DNA of 64,000 nucleotides from Acidimicrobiaceae bacterium. GTDB taxonomy: Bacteria > Actinomycetota > Acidimicrobiia > Acidimicrobiales > JAUTXP01. A program made the translations under genes and the position numbers. The stretch lies in assembly GCA_030837965.1 (NCBI GenBank), contig JAUTXP010000001.1, positions 62,001-126,000 of the forward strand. The letters run 5' to 3'. The notes under the pieces are model-generated. The model was not told the origin of the DNA. It did not search any database and worked only from the letters and a program-made list of their open reading frames with translations. Of this stretch, positions 54,876-64,000 are shown piece after piece. The first letter of the stretch is position 1, and each line of letters opens with the position of its first letter.

Positions 54876-56717
54876 CTACTTCGAATAGATGGCCTCGATC
54901 TCGGCCGCGTACTTGGCGTTGATGCCCCGGCGCTTCAGTTTCATGGTCGGGGTCAGCTCCTCCGAGTCGGGCTGCCACTCCTCGGCCAGGATGGTGAACT
55001 TCTTCACCCGCTCCACGTTGGAGAAGCGCAGGTTGGCCTCGTTCACGGAGCGCTCGACCTCGGCGTGCATGTCGGGATGCTCGGCCAGCTCAGTCAAGTC
55101 ACCCGGCGTGGCCGTCTCGATGCCCTGCTGCTTGGCCCACGCGGGCGCCACCTCGGGGTCGAGGACGATGAGTGCGGAGATGAAGGGGCGCCGGTCGCCG
55201 ATGACCGCGGCCTGGCCGATGAGCGGGAACGACTTGAGGGCGGCCTCGATGTTGGCGGGCGAGATGTTCTTGCCGCCCGCGGTGATGATGAGCTCCTTCT
55301 TGCGGTCGACGATCTTGAGGTAGCCCTCGGCGTCGAACTCCCCGATGTCGCCGGTGTGGAGCCAGCCCTCGTCGTCCAAGGCCTCGGCCGTCTTGTCGGG
55401 GTCCTTCAGATAGCCGGTGAAGATGTTGCCGCCCCGCCCCAGCACCTCGCCGTCCTCGGCCAGCTTCACGGTCACGCCGGGCAGGGCCGGCCCTACGTAG
55501 CCCGCCTTGACCCGATAGGGCGCCCACGTCAGCGGCCCCGAGTTCTCGGACATGCCGTAGATCTCGGAGAGGGGCACGCCGATGGCCCGGTACCAGTCGA
55601 TCAGCTCGACCGGGATGGGGGCGGCGCCGGTGATGGCCAGCTCCACAGCGTCGAGGCCGATCATCTCCCTGAGCGGGGCGAAGGCCACCGAGTCGAGGAA
55701 GTCCCAGGTCTGCTGCTCCTCGTCGGTGAGAGGCTCGCCAGCCGTGCGCTTGCGGGCGATGGGCATGGCCGCGGCCACCGCGTCGTCCAGCTTCTGCTTG
55801 CGGTCGGCGTCTGATGACACCGCGGCCATCACGCCCGCGTGCACCTTCTCCCAGATGCGGGGTACGCCGAAGGCGATCTGCGGATGGACGTCGCGCAGGT
55901 AGGCCCCGATCATGCTGGCCTCGGGACAGGTGGTGATCTCGTAGCCGAAGACCGCGCCCTGGTAGTGGCTCGTCATCCGCTCGGCGATGTGGGCCATGGG
56001 CAGATAGGACACGACCCGCAGGCCCCGGATGTCCTCCTTGTCGTAGCAAAGGCGCAGGCTCTGGGCCGTCCAGGCCACGTTGTAGTGGGTGAGCATCACG
56101 CCCTTGGGCGGCCCCGTGGTGCCCGACGTGTAGATGACGGTCGCCAGTCCCTCGGGCGTGGCGTTGGACCGGGCCTGGTCCTCGTCGAGCGGGTCGCGGT
56201 CGAGCAGGTCGGACCACCACAACACGTCGTCGCCCACCCCGCCTGCATCCTCGATGACGGCGATGTGCCGCAGCGCGGGCAACTCCGAACGGACCTTGAC
56301 GAAGCGCTCGAGGAAGCCGCTGTCCTCGACGATGGCCACCGTCGCCTCGCAGTGCGAGACCAGGTACTGGACCTGTTCGGGCGACGACGAGTTGTAGACC
56401 GAGATTGGCGTGGCGCCGAGGAACAGGGCGGCCATGTCGGCCACGTGGAACTCGGGCCGGTTGCGGATCATGAGCACGACCCGGTCGCCCGGGCCCACGC
56501 CCAACTCCCGCAGGCCAGTGGCCAGGCGCAGGGCCTGCTCTTTGTACTGGGCGAACGTGATCGTGCCCCACGAGTCGTCGGGCTGGCGCCAGCGCAGGGC
56601 AACGTCATTGGGGAATGTGTCGACCAGCTTGAGGAAGAGGGTGGGCACGGTCTCGCCCGCCACCATTCGATCGATGTCTTCCTTGGTCGCCTGGGTCCCC
56701 ACGGCACTCCCCTTCAT
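54876..56717 (-). CDS. Long-chain fatty acid-CoA ligase (AMP-binding)
   Basis: ATVIYTSGTTGPPKGVMLTHYN; LHTGDIGEFDAEGYLKIVDRKKELIITAGGKNISPANIE. Confidence 0.94.
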   Translation of the reverse strand: MKGSAVGTQATKEDIDRMVAGETVPTLFLKLVDTFPNDVALRWRQPDDSWGTITFAQYKEQALRLATGLRELGVGPGDRVVLMIRNRPEFHVADMAALFLGATPISVYNSSSPEQVQYLVSHCEATVAIVEDSGFLERFVKVRSELPALRHIAVIEDAGGVGDDVLWWSDLLDRDPLDEDQARSNATPEGLATVIYTSGTTGPPKGVMLTHYNVAWTAQSLRLCYDKEDIRGLRVVSYLPMAHIAERMTSHYQGAVFGYEITTCPEASMIGAYLRDVHPQIAFGVPRIWEKVHAGVMAAVSSDADRKQKLDDAVAAAMPIARKRTAGEPLTDEEQQTWDFLDSVAFAPLREMIGLDAVELAITGAAPIPVELIDWYRAIGVPLSEIYGMSENSGPLTWAPYRVKAGYVGPALPGVTVKLAEDGEVLGRGGNIFTGYLKDPDKTAEALDDEGWLHTGDIGEFDAEGYLKIVDRKKELIITAGGKNISPANIEAALKSFPLIGQAAVIGDRRPFISALIVLDPEVAPAWAKQQGIETATPGDLTELAEHPDMHAEVERSVNEANLRFSNVERVKKFTILAEEWQPDSEELTPTMKLKRRGINAKYAAEIEAIYSK

Positions 56718-56825
56718 GGTGTGACTGGCGCCATATTCAAGCCGCTTTCGCCGAGGCCCGGAATTCCCGACTGAGCCGGTCGGTTAGCGTTGGTCGCTGA
56801 CCGCGAACCAGACCGGAGGGATGCA

Positions 56826-57455
56826 ATGGGCATTCAATTGGGCGACGAAGCCCCCGACTTCACCGCTGAGACCACCGAGGGCAAGCTCAACCTCTACGAG
56901 TACTTGGGCGACGGCTGGGGGATCCTCTTCTCCCACCCCAAGGACTTCACCCCGGTGTGCACCACCGAGTTGGGCGCAGTGGCCAGGCTCAAGCCTGAGT
57001 TCGACAAGCGCAACACCAAGGTGATCGCCGTCAGCGTCGACCCGGTGGACTCGCACCACCAGTGGGCCCAGGACATCGAGGACGTCACTGGTGCCACCCT
57101 CAACTATCCCGTGATCGGCGACCCCGATCGCACGGTGGCCGACCTGTACGGGATGATCCACCCCAACGCCAACGACACCCTGACCGTGCGGTCGGTGTTC
57201 GTCATCGGGCCGGACAAGAAGGTGAAGCTCACCCTCACCTACCCGGCTGCCACCGGGCGCAACTTCGACGAGATCCTGCGAGTGCTCGACTCGTTGCAGC
57301 TCACGGCCAAGCACCAGGTGGCCACCCCGGCCGACTGGAAGCAGGGCGAGGACGTCATCATCACCGGCGCCGTGTCGGACGAGGACGCGGCCACGCGGTT
57401 CCCGGGCTACAAGACGGTGAAGCCCTACCTGCGGACCACGGCCCAGCCCAAGTAA
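56826..57455 (+). CDS. 1-Cys (Prx6-type) peroxiredoxin
   Basis: FSHPKDFTPVCTTELGAVARLKPEFDKRNTKVIAVSVDPVDSHHQWAQDIEDV. Confidence 0.93.
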   Translation: MGIQLGDEAPDFTAETTEGKLNLYEYLGDGWGILFSHPKDFTPVCTTELGAVARLKPEFDKRNTKVIAVSVDPVDSHHQWAQDIEDVTGATLNYPVIGDPDRTVADLYGMIHPNANDTLTVRSVFVIGPDKKVKLTLTYPAATGRNFDEILRVLDSLQLTAKHQVATPADWKQGEDVIITGAVSDEDAATRFPGYKTVKPYLRTTAQPK

Positions 57456-57494
57456 CTCGCCTTTTCTCGCCGTCGTCGCCGTCGTTTTCTTCGG

Positions 57495-57539
57495 ACTGGA
57501 GGACATAGCCACCCGCTGGGTGTAGCTATGTCCTCCAGT
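57495..57539. repeat. Palindromic element, copy 1
   Basis: ACTGGAGGACATAGC (57495-57509) / GCTATGTCCTCCAGT (57525-57539), with inner CACCC-GCT-GGGTG stem. Confidence 0.9.
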
Positions 57540-57960
57540 CGCGTAGGGGGGCGGGGTCGCGGTGGAGGAGGAAGGTGCCGGTCGAGCGGCTGACCAACTT
57601 GCCGTCGGCGTCTTTGACCGTTGCCTCGGCGAAGGCGACCTGCTTGGCCATGCGCACGACTTCGCCTCGCACCGCGTAGGCCGTGCCCGCCGACGCAGGC
57701 AGCATGGTCTCGGCCTTGAGCTCGAGCGTGGCCCGAGTCCGGTCCTTGCCATCCAGCCCGGCGTTGATGGCGAAGTTCATGGCCGCGTCAAGGATCACCG
57801 AGTGCACGCCTGCCTGCACGATCCCGTGCGGATTGCAGGCCAACTCGGTGGGCTCCCAGGCCCCGTCGACCCAGCCTTCGCCGTACGAGTCGAAGCGGCC
57901 GCCGATGGCGCCGATGATCCGCATGCCGCCATCGCCAAGCCACCGGTCCATGTTCTTCAT
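57526..57960 (-). CDS. PaaI/hotdog-fold thioesterase-like protein
   Basis: ELACNPHGIVQAGVHSVILDAAMNFAINAGL...TLELKAETMLPASAGTAYAVRGEVVRMAKQVAFAEATVKDADGKLVSRSTGTFLL; ends LRDWRT. Confidence 0.8.
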   Translation of the reverse strand: MKNMDRWLGDGGMRIIGAIGGRFDSYGEGWVDGAWEPTELACNPHGIVQAGVHSVILDAAMNFAINAGLDGKDRTRATLELKAETMLPASAGTAYAVRGEVVRMAKQVAFAEATVKDADGKLVSRSTGTFLLHRDPAPLRDWRT

Positions 57961-58060
57961 CGGGAGGGGAAGGTAGCGCCGGTTGACCGTGTTCCTCCCG
58001 GCGAAGCAGACTTGACCGACCGGTCTAGTTTTCAGGGACTCGACGAGCAAGAGGAGCAGC

Positions 58061-59251
58061 ATGCCGAACGCCGTGATCATCGACGCCGTCCGCACCGCGG
58101 GGGGCAAGCGCAACGGGAAGCTGTCGGGCTGGCATCCGTCCGACTTGGCGGGCGAGGTCCTCAAGGCCTTGGCCGAGCGCAACAACCTCGACCCCGCGCT
58201 CATCGAAGACGTGATCATGGGCTGCGTCATGCAGGTCGGCAGCCAAAGCCTGAACATCGGGCGCAACGCCGTGCTGGCCGCTGGCTTCCCTGAGTCAGTG
58301 CCCGCCACCACCGTCGACCGGCAGTGCGGCTCGTCGCAACAGTCGGCCCACTTCGCGGCCCAGGGCGTCATCGCCGGCGCCTATGACGTCGTGGTCGCCG
58401 CGGGCGTCGAGGTCATGACGACGACCCCGATGGGCGCGTCCATCACGCCAGGCTCGATCCCCTTCGGCCCCAAGGTCATGGAGCGCTACGCGCCGGTGGG
58501 CGGCCTGGTGCCGCAGGGCATCTCGGCCGAGATGATCGCCGACAAGTGGGGCCTCTCGCGCGACGACCTGGACGCCTACGGCGCCCGCAGCCAGCAGTTC
58601 GCCGAGCGGGCCACGGCCGAAGGCCGATTCGAGCGCGAGATCGTGCCCGTGCGCGAGCGGCGGCTGGACCGTGAGACCGGCAACATCATCGAAGGCGACG
58701 GCATGGTGACGGCCGACGAGGGCATCCGCCCCGGCACCACGACGGAGACGCTCGGCAACCTCAAGCCCGCGTTCAAGCCGGACGGCAAGGTCACCGCGGG
58801 GAACTCCTCGCAGATCACCGACGGGGCCTCGGCCGTGCTCATCATGAGCGAGGAGAAGGCGGCCGCCCTCGGCCTCACCCCCCGGGCCCGGTTCCACACC
58901 TTCGCCCTGGCCGGCGTCGACCCCGTGACCATGCTGACCGGGCCCATCCCGGCCACGGCCAAGGCCTTGGAGCGGTCCAAGCTCTCCATGGACGACATCG
59001 ACCTGGTCGAGATCAACGAGGCCTTCGCCTCTGTCGTCCTGGCGTGGGAGAAGGAGCTGCATCCCAACATGGACACGGTGAACGTCAACGGCGGCGCCAT
59101 TGCCTTGGGCCACCCGCTGGGCGCGTCCGGCACCAAGTTGCTGGCCACCCTGGTCAACGAGTTGGAGCGCACCGGCGGCCGCTACGGCCTGCAGACGATG
59201 TGCGAGGGCGGCGGCCTGGCCAACGCCACCATCATCGAGCGCCTGGGCTGA
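58061..59251 (+). CDS. Acetyl-CoA acetyltransferase (thiolase)
   Basis: VIIDAVRTAGGKRNGKLSGWHPSDLAGEVL...TTVDRQCGSSQQSAHFAAQGV...VNVNGGAIALGHPLGASGTKLLATL. Confidence 0.94.
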   Translation: MPNAVIIDAVRTAGGKRNGKLSGWHPSDLAGEVLKALAERNNLDPALIEDVIMGCVMQVGSQSLNIGRNAVLAAGFPESVPATTVDRQCGSSQQSAHFAAQGVIAGAYDVVVAAGVEVMTTTPMGASITPGSIPFGPKVMERYAPVGGLVPQGISAEMIADKWGLSRDDLDAYGARSQQFAERATAEGRFEREIVPVRERRLDRETGNIIEGDGMVTADEGIRPGTTTETLGNLKPAFKPDGKVTAGNSSQITDGASAVLIMSEEKAAALGLTPRARFHTFALAGVDPVTMLTGPIPATAKALERSKLSMDDIDLVEINEAFASVVLAWEKELHPNMDTVNVNGGAIALGHPLGASGTKLLATLVNELERTGGRYGLQTMCEGGGLANATIIERLG

Positions 59252-59269
59252 CCCCCGCTCTCTGATCGA

Positions 59270-59314
59270 ACTGGAGGACATAGCAACACCCAGTGGGTGG
59301 CTATGTCCTCCAGT
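59270..59314. repeat. Palindromic element, copy 2 (opposite orientation)
   Basis: ACTGGAGGACATAGC (59270-59284) / GCTATGTCCTCCAGT (59300-59314), inner CACCC-AGT-GGGTG. Confidence 0.9.
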
Positions 59315-60524
59315 CGCGTAGAGGCTCGAAGCGGATGCGGAACAGGGCGCCGCCGTCGGGCGGGGTCAGCCGCTCCAGCCGCCCGCCGCAACCGCCCGCC
59401 AGCATCCGGGCCAAAGGCAGGCCCAGGCCCATCCCCGGCTTGTTGGAGTCGCCTCTTGTGAAGCGCTCGAAGACCCGGTCGCCTAGGAAGGCGGGCACGC
59501 CCGGGCCGCGGTCGCGCACGTCGATGAGGACCTCTTCCGTCACCAGCTCGCGCCCGCCGACCAGTTCGGCCTCGCCCGCGTACTTCAAGGCATTGTCGAC
59601 CAGCAGCCCCACCGCGTGGCGCAGCAGCCGAGGGTCGGCCACCACGGCCAGATCGTCGTCGCACCTGATGCGGACGCGGTCGGCACTGTCACCTGCGGCC
59701 TGGCGCACGTCGGCCAGCACCTCGGCCACGACCAACTCGACAGGACGAGGCGAGATGACGCCCGCCTCGTAGCCCGACACGGTCAGCAGTTCCTCGACCA
59801 GCGTGGTCAGCCTGCGCATCCCGGTCTGCATGCGCCCGAGCATGAGCCCCCGCTGGGTTTGGTCGAACTCGTCGCCATGGGCCAGCAGCGTGTCGGTGAA
59901 TCCGCTGATGACGGTGAGCGGGGTGCGCAGCTCGTGCGAGACGCGGGCGATGAAGTCCGACTTGAGCTGCTCGAGGCGCATGACTTCCTCGTGGCGTCGA
60001 GCGCTCTCGATGGCCCCAGCCACCTGCACGGCCAGGCCCTCCAGAACCTGCACGTCCTCGGCGTCGAAGGCGTCGACCTCGGTCGAGTCGACCTGCACCA
60101 CACCGATCACTCGGCCCATGCACACCAGCGGGACGGCCAGGTAACTGCGCATGCCCGCGTTCGATCCGAGTCGCCGCAGCGAGGGGTCGACCCGCTGGTC
60201 GTTGTCCAGGTCGGACGAGTAGATGGGCTGGCCGGTGGCTATCACCCGCCCGGACAGGCCCGACCCCACCGGCACTCGGGCCGCGGCCACCTCGGGGCTG
60301 ATCTCCGGGTCGGATGCGGCCACGTACACCATGCCGTCGTCGTCGACCAGACAGATCGTCCCGCCCCGGAACGTGACCAAGGATCGCACCGCGTCGAGCA
60401 CGATGCGCAGGACCGGCCCCAACTCCGAGGCCGGACCGATGGCGCGCGCCACTCCGTTGAGGAGAGAGTGGAGCTCGAGCAGGCGCGCCAAGCGCTCGTC
60501 GGACGACGCGACCCGTTGTCGCAC
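59301..60524 (-). CDS. GAF-domain sensor histidine kinase (GTG start 60524 inferred)
   Basis: SDFIARVSHELRTPLTVISGFTDTLLAHGDEF; GAF region GTICLVDDDGMVYVAASDPE; MGLGLPLARMLAGG; ends LRDWRT. Confidence 0.88.
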   Translation of the reverse strand: MRQRVASSDERLARLLELHSLLNGVARAIGPASELGPVLRIVLDAVRSLVTFRGGTICLVDDDGMVYVAASDPEISPEVAAARVPVGSGLSGRVIATGQPIYSSDLDNDQRVDPSLRRLGSNAGMRSYLAVPLVCMGRVIGVVQVDSTEVDAFDAEDVQVLEGLAVQVAGAIESARRHEEVMRLEQLKSDFIARVSHELRTPLTVISGFTDTLLAHGDEFDQTQRGLMLGRMQTGMRRLTTLVEELLTVSGYEAGVISPRPVELVVAEVLADVRQAAGDSADRVRIRCDDDLAVVADPRLLRHAVGLLVDNALKYAGEAELVGGRELVTEEVLIDVRDRGPGVPAFLGDRVFERFTRGDSNKPGMGLGLPLARMLAGGCGGRLERLTPPDGGALFRIRFEPLRDWRT

Positions 60525-60576
60525 GCCCCTTCCATCGGCTGGGCCGGGGCTAGCCTGAGCCGAGGAGGCCCCCCCG

Positions 60577-60822
60577 GTGTTGAAGCTCGTCGTCTGCGTG
60601 ATCGTGTTCGTCGTGGTGCTCCGCATCGGCAGCGGCATGGTTCGGGCTTTGGGGCCCCTGCCCCCGCCGCCCCCGCCCGGCGAGCTGCGCAAGGTCAACC
60701 TGCGTTTTCGCTGCTCGATCTGCGGGACCGAGGTGCGCATGACGTCGGCGCCCGACGAGATGCCCGAGCCGCCGCGGCATTGCCTGGAGGACATGCAGCT
60801 CGTCGCCCCGGTGATCGAGTGA
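60577..60822 (+). CDS. Small membrane-anchored zinc-ribbon-like protein
   Basis: TM VVCVIVFVVVLRIGSG, then poly-Pro, FRCSICGTEVRMTSAPDEMPEPPRHC. Confidence 0.7.
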   Translation: MLKLVVCVIVFVVVLRIGSGMVRALGPLPPPPPPGELRKVNLRFRCSICGTEVRMTSAPDEMPEPPRHCLEDMQLVAPVIE

Positions 60823-60922
60823 TATCCCCAGGAGGTGGAAAACCCTGTGGGTAATTACACAGGTGTGACCTCGACTGGCGCCCCTGGTGGCGTCAGTGGC
60901 CTCGCCTTCGGGCCGGAACGCC

Positions 60923-61252
60923 TCAGTGGTACTTGGTGGCGGTAATGAACCCGAGCGTGATCAGGCCGAGGCCGAGTAGCAGGTACCAGTTGTTCGAGTC
61001 GCCGGGCAGGAACCCGGCGCCGGGCAGGTAGTTGCTGATGATGGTGATCGTCCCGGCGATGAGCAGCGTGAGCATGAGCACCGGCACCCACGTGGGGCTG
61101 CGGCGGTACTCCTTGGGGATGGGCGGGGTGTACCGGCCCGACGCTGTGCCCTTGGGGGTGGCCCGCCCAGAGCCCGAGCGCTTGGCCACGGCCGGGCGCC
61201 CGGTGGCGGCCGCCTTGTCGTCCTTGCCTTTGTTGCGGCGCAGGATGGGCAT
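60923..61252 (-). CDS. crgA: Cell division protein CrgA
   Basis: Two TM helices VPVLMLTLLIAGTITIISNYLPG and WYLLLGLGLITLGFITATKYH; position matches mycobacterial crgA. Confidence 0.92.
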   Translation of the reverse strand: MPILRRNKGKDDKAAATGRPAVAKRSGSGRATPKGTASGRYTPPIPKEYRRSPTWVPVLMLTLLIAGTITIISNYLPGAGFLPGDSNNWYLLLGLGLITLGFITATKYH

Positions 61253-61271
61253 GGGCGGAGGATAGCGACAC

Positions 61272-61988
61272 GTGCCCCGATCCCGCCTGCTCCTCGCCAT
61301 GGCCTGTGTGCTGCTCGGCTTCATCGCCGTCATCGCCGTGCGGGCCCGACCGGCCGATCCCGAAGGCCGTCTGCCCCGCCAGTACCGGCTGGCCGCCCTC
61401 ATCGAGCGTCAGCAGTCGTCCACGGCCAAGCTGCGCGACGAGGTGAAGCTGCTGCGTCGGGACGTGGCCCGGCTGCGGGCCGACGCCGCAGGCCGCCAGA
61501 CCGGTGCCGCGGCCAGGGAGGACGACCTCAAGGCCCTGTCCACCATGGCAGGCCTGGTCGCGGTCAAGGGCCCCGGCATCAAGGTGACGTTGGACGACTC
61601 GCACCTGGACGAGGCGCCGAGCGGCAACGTCAACGACTTGGTCATCCACTCCCAAGACGTGCAGGCCGTGGTCAACGCACTGTGGCGGTCAGGGGCGGAG
61701 GCGGTGGTCATCAACCACCAGCGCCTGGTCGGGACCAGCGCCGTGCTGTGCGTCGGCAACACGTTGTTGCTCAACGGCACGGTGCAGTCGCCGCCCTATG
61801 TGATCGGCGGGGTGGGCGCGGGCAGGGACCGCTTCGACGCCGACGCCTTGGTCCGCAGGCTCAAAGAGGACGCCAAGGAGTTCGGCCTGCGCTTCTCGGT
61901 CAGCAAGGAGGAGTCGCTCGAAGCGCCTGCCTTCGCAGGGGCGACCAGCTTCAAATTCGCCCGGGCCGCGGCCCAGGGCGGTAAGTAG
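61272..61988 (+). CDS. DUF881 family protein (Rv0012 position)
   Basis: [17 protein letters not shown]...[51 protein letters not shown]. Confidence 0.92.
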   Translation: MPRSRLLLAMACVLLGFIAVIAVRARPADPEGRLPRQYRLAALIERQQSSTAKLRDEVKLLRRDVARLRADAAGRQTGAAAREDDLKALSTMAGLVAVKGPGIKVTLDDSHLDEAPSGNVNDLVIHSQDVQAVVNALWRSGAEAVVINHQRLVGTSAVLCVGNTLLLNGTVQSPPYVIGGVGAGRDRFDADALVRRLKEDAKEFGLRFSVSKEESLEAPAFAGATSFKFARAAAQGGK

Positions 61989-61998
61989 CCTGCGGCCC

Positions 61999-62592
61999 AT
62001 GCCCTCGGCGATATCCCGCGTGCTGGTCGTCGACAACTACGACTCTTTCGTCTACAACCTCGTGCAATACCTGGGCGAGCTGGGCGCCGATCCCATCGTG
62101 CGCCGCCACGACGAGATCACCGTCGCCGAGGCCGAGGCGCTTGCGCCCGACGCCGTGCTGATCTCGCCTGGGCCCGGCCGGCCCGAGGACGCGGGCATCA
62201 GCAACGACTTGATCCTGCGCATGGCAGGCCGGGTGCCGGTGCTCGGCGTGTGCCTGGGTCATCAGTGCATCGGCCAGGTCTTCGGCGGCGAGGTGGTGCG
62301 GGCTCCGCATGTCATGCACGGCAAGACGTCGATGGTGAGCCATGACGACGCCGGCATCTTCTCGGGCCTGCCCAACCCCATGGAGGCCACGCGCTACCAC
62401 TCGCTGGTGGTCGACCGAGCGTCGGTGCCGGACGTGTTGGCCGTCACCGCGGAGTGCGAGGACGGGCTGGTGATGGGGCTGCGGCACAGGGAGTACGAGG
62501 TGGAAGGGGTGCAGTTCCACCCCGAGTCGATCCTGACGCACGCGGGCAAGCCCATGCTGGCCAACTTCTTGGGCCTGGTGGCCACGGGCTGA
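61999..62592 (+). CDS. trpG: Anthranilate/para-aminobenzoate synthase glutamine amidotransferase
   Basis: [34 protein letters not shown]...[13 protein letters not shown]...[15 protein letters not shown]...[13 protein letters not shown]. Confidence 0.95.
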   Translation: MPSAISRVLVVDNYDSFVYNLVQYLGELGADPIVRRHDEITVAEAEALAPDAVLISPGPGRPEDAGISNDLILRMAGRVPVLGVCLGHQCIGQVFGGEVVRAPHVMHGKTSMVSHDDAGIFSGLPNPMEATRYHSLVVDRASVPDVLAVTAECEDGLVMGLRHREYEVEGVQFHPESILTHAGKPMLANFLGLVATG

Positions 62593-62644
62593 TCGGGGCC
62601 TGATTCGCGGCTGGCCGCTTGCCCGCCGCCGCTCGCCGCGCCGC

Positions 62645-64000
62645 TTACAGCGTGGTGGCGGTGGTCTTCTTGCCCACGAAGATGGTGACGGTCGAGCCTT
62701 GTTCGGCCTTGGTGCCCGCATCCGGGTTCTGGTCCACGACCCGGCCGTCGTCGGCATCGGACGTGGTGGTCTGGTCCTTGCTCTGTACCTTGAAGCCCGC
62801 GTCCTCCAGCGTCTTGGTGGCCTGGGCCTCGGTCATCCCCTGCACGTCAGGCACATTCACCATGGCCGGACCGCTGGACACGATCACCGTCACGGTCGAG
62901 CCCTTGTCCACCGACTGGCCTGCGGCCGGGTCGGTGCGGATGACCTTGCCGTTGGGCACGCTGGACGACGACTCCTGCTTGGTCGTGGCCCCCAGGCCCA
63001 GCTTGCCCAGGTCGTTGGTGGCCACGGCCGAGTCCTTGCCCGCCTCGTTGGGGATGGTCACCTGCTCCTTGCCGGAAGAGACGGTGAGGTTGACCGCCGT
63101 CCCCTTCGGGGCCTGCTGGCCCGAGGCCGGGTCTTGGCTGAGCACGATCCCTGCGGCCACGGTGTCGCTCGGCTGCGGCTGGACATTGCCCACCTTGAAC
63201 CCCTGGCCGGTGAGCTCGTCCTCCGCCTCCTGCTGCTTGAGCCCGGTGACCCGAGGGACCCGTACCGTCTCCTCGCCTTGGCTGACCCGAAGGGTGATCT
63301 TCGAGCCCTTGGGCGCGTTCTCGCCCGCCTTCGGGTCCTGGGCGAAGACGATGTCCTTGTCCGCCGCGTTGTGCTCGTAGGCGCGTTCGGACGTGAAACC
63401 CTGGTCTTGGAGGATCTTCTCGGCGTCGGCCACCGGCTTGCCCTCCACCGCGGGCACGGCGATGGTGGCCGCGTTGTTGTCCTTGCCGCTGCCGCCCACG
63501 CCGAACTCTCGGGCCAGCAGGAACAGGAGTGCGGCCAGGGCGGCCAGCATCAAGAACAGCAGGGCCACGTAGGCGCCCGTGCGCCGGGCGGGCGCGGCCT
63601 CGACCACGGCCCCGCCGACCATGGTGGCTGGACCGCCCGCCCTGACGGCCTGGGTCTGGGCCGCGACGGCCTGGGTGGGGAGAGGCGGCGGGACGGCCGC
63701 GACCTGCCTTCCCTGCCGGAAGCGCAGGAGGTCGGCCCGCAACTCGTCGGCGCTGGCGTAGCGCTGGTTCGGGTCCTTGGCCATGGCCTGGAGGACGATG
63801 GCCTCGAAGGCGGCGGGCAGGGCCGGGTTGGCCTGGCGGGGCGGGACGGCCTGCTCGCGCACGTGCTTGTAGGCGACGGTGACCGGGTTGTCGCCGGTGA
63901 AGGGCGGCCGCCCGGTGACCATCTCGTAGAGGACGACGCCGAGCGAGTACACGTCGCTGCGGGCGTCGACCGTGGCGCCCTGGGCCTGCTCGGGCGAGAA
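62645..64000 (-). CDS. pknB: PASTA-domain serine/threonine kinase PknB (5' end truncated by window edge)
   Basis: SDVYSLGVVLYEMVTGRPPFTGDNPVTVAYKHV; TM; PASTA units each beginning with (V/I)P; synteny crgA-DUF881-trpG-pknB. Confidence 0.94.
   Translation of the reverse strand, partial: FSPEQAQGATVDARSDVYSLGVVLYEMVTGRPPFTGDNPVTVAYKHVREQAVPPRQANPALPAAFEAIVLQAMAKDPNQRYASADELRADLLRFRQGRQVAAVPPPLPTQAVAAQTQAVRAGGPATMVGGAVVEAAPARRTGAYVALLFLMLAALAALLFLLAREFGVGGSGKDNNAATIAVPAVEGKPVADAEKILQDQGFTSERAYEHNAADKDIVFAQDPKAGENAPKGSKITLRVSQGEETVRVPRVTGLKQQEAEDELTGQGFKVGNVQPQPSDTVAAGIVLSQDPASGQQAPKGTAVNLTVSSGKEQVTIPNEAGKDSAVATNDLGKLGLGATTKQESSSSVPNGKVIRTDPAAGQSVDKGSTVTVIVSSGPAMVNVPDVQGMTEAQATKTLEDAGFKVQSKDQTTTSDADDGRVVDQNPDAGTKAEQGSTVTIFVGKKTTATTL

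Noticed and set aside
60844-60866. Small inverted repeat CCTGTG-GGTAATTA-CACAGG between convergent genes
   Set aside because: Six-base arms are too short to claim as an element without more copies; possibly a weak terminator.

Overview
This window is about 64 kb of high-GC actinobacterial chromosome spanning the replication-origin neighbourhood. Gene content suggests an Acidimicrobiia-like lineage, but that is inference. Gene order follows the known mycobacterial origin region closely: cca/pcnA, DUF6049 protein, murJ, ECF sigma factor, anti-sigma factor, trxB, trxA, cwlM-like, parB, parA, rsmG, jag, yidC, yidD, rnpA, rpmH, dnaA, dnaN, recF, dciA-like (DUF721), gyrB, gyrA, DUF3566 protein, tRNA-Ile ... 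tRNA-Ala, crgA, DUF881 protein, trpG/pabA, pknB. Lineage-specific insertions include two WxL-like/DUF916-like surface-protein loci, a pilT gene, a tRNA-Ile to tRNA-Ala insertion of about 4.8 kb, a very large hybrid GGDEF-EAL-histidine kinase, and a giant Ig-repeat surface protein. The observations most worth follow-up are: (1) rpmH nested out of frame in a 5'-extended rnpA, with start codons 4 nt apart, as reported for Thermus; (2) a small low-GC locus with a degenerate dCTP-deaminase-like protein fused to a C-terminal two-helix membrane segment, a WYL-like small protein and a divergent winged-helix regulator, a candidate undescribed defence or nucleotide-sensing system; (3) a phased DnaA-box cluster about 10 kb from dnaA, inside the same tRNA-flanked insertion; (4) a palindromic element present twice between convergent genes that supplies the identical C-terminus LRDWRT-stop to two unrelated proteins; (5) WxL-like/DUF916-like modules outside Firmicutes. 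All calls come from reading the sequence and supplied ORFs; no database search was run.
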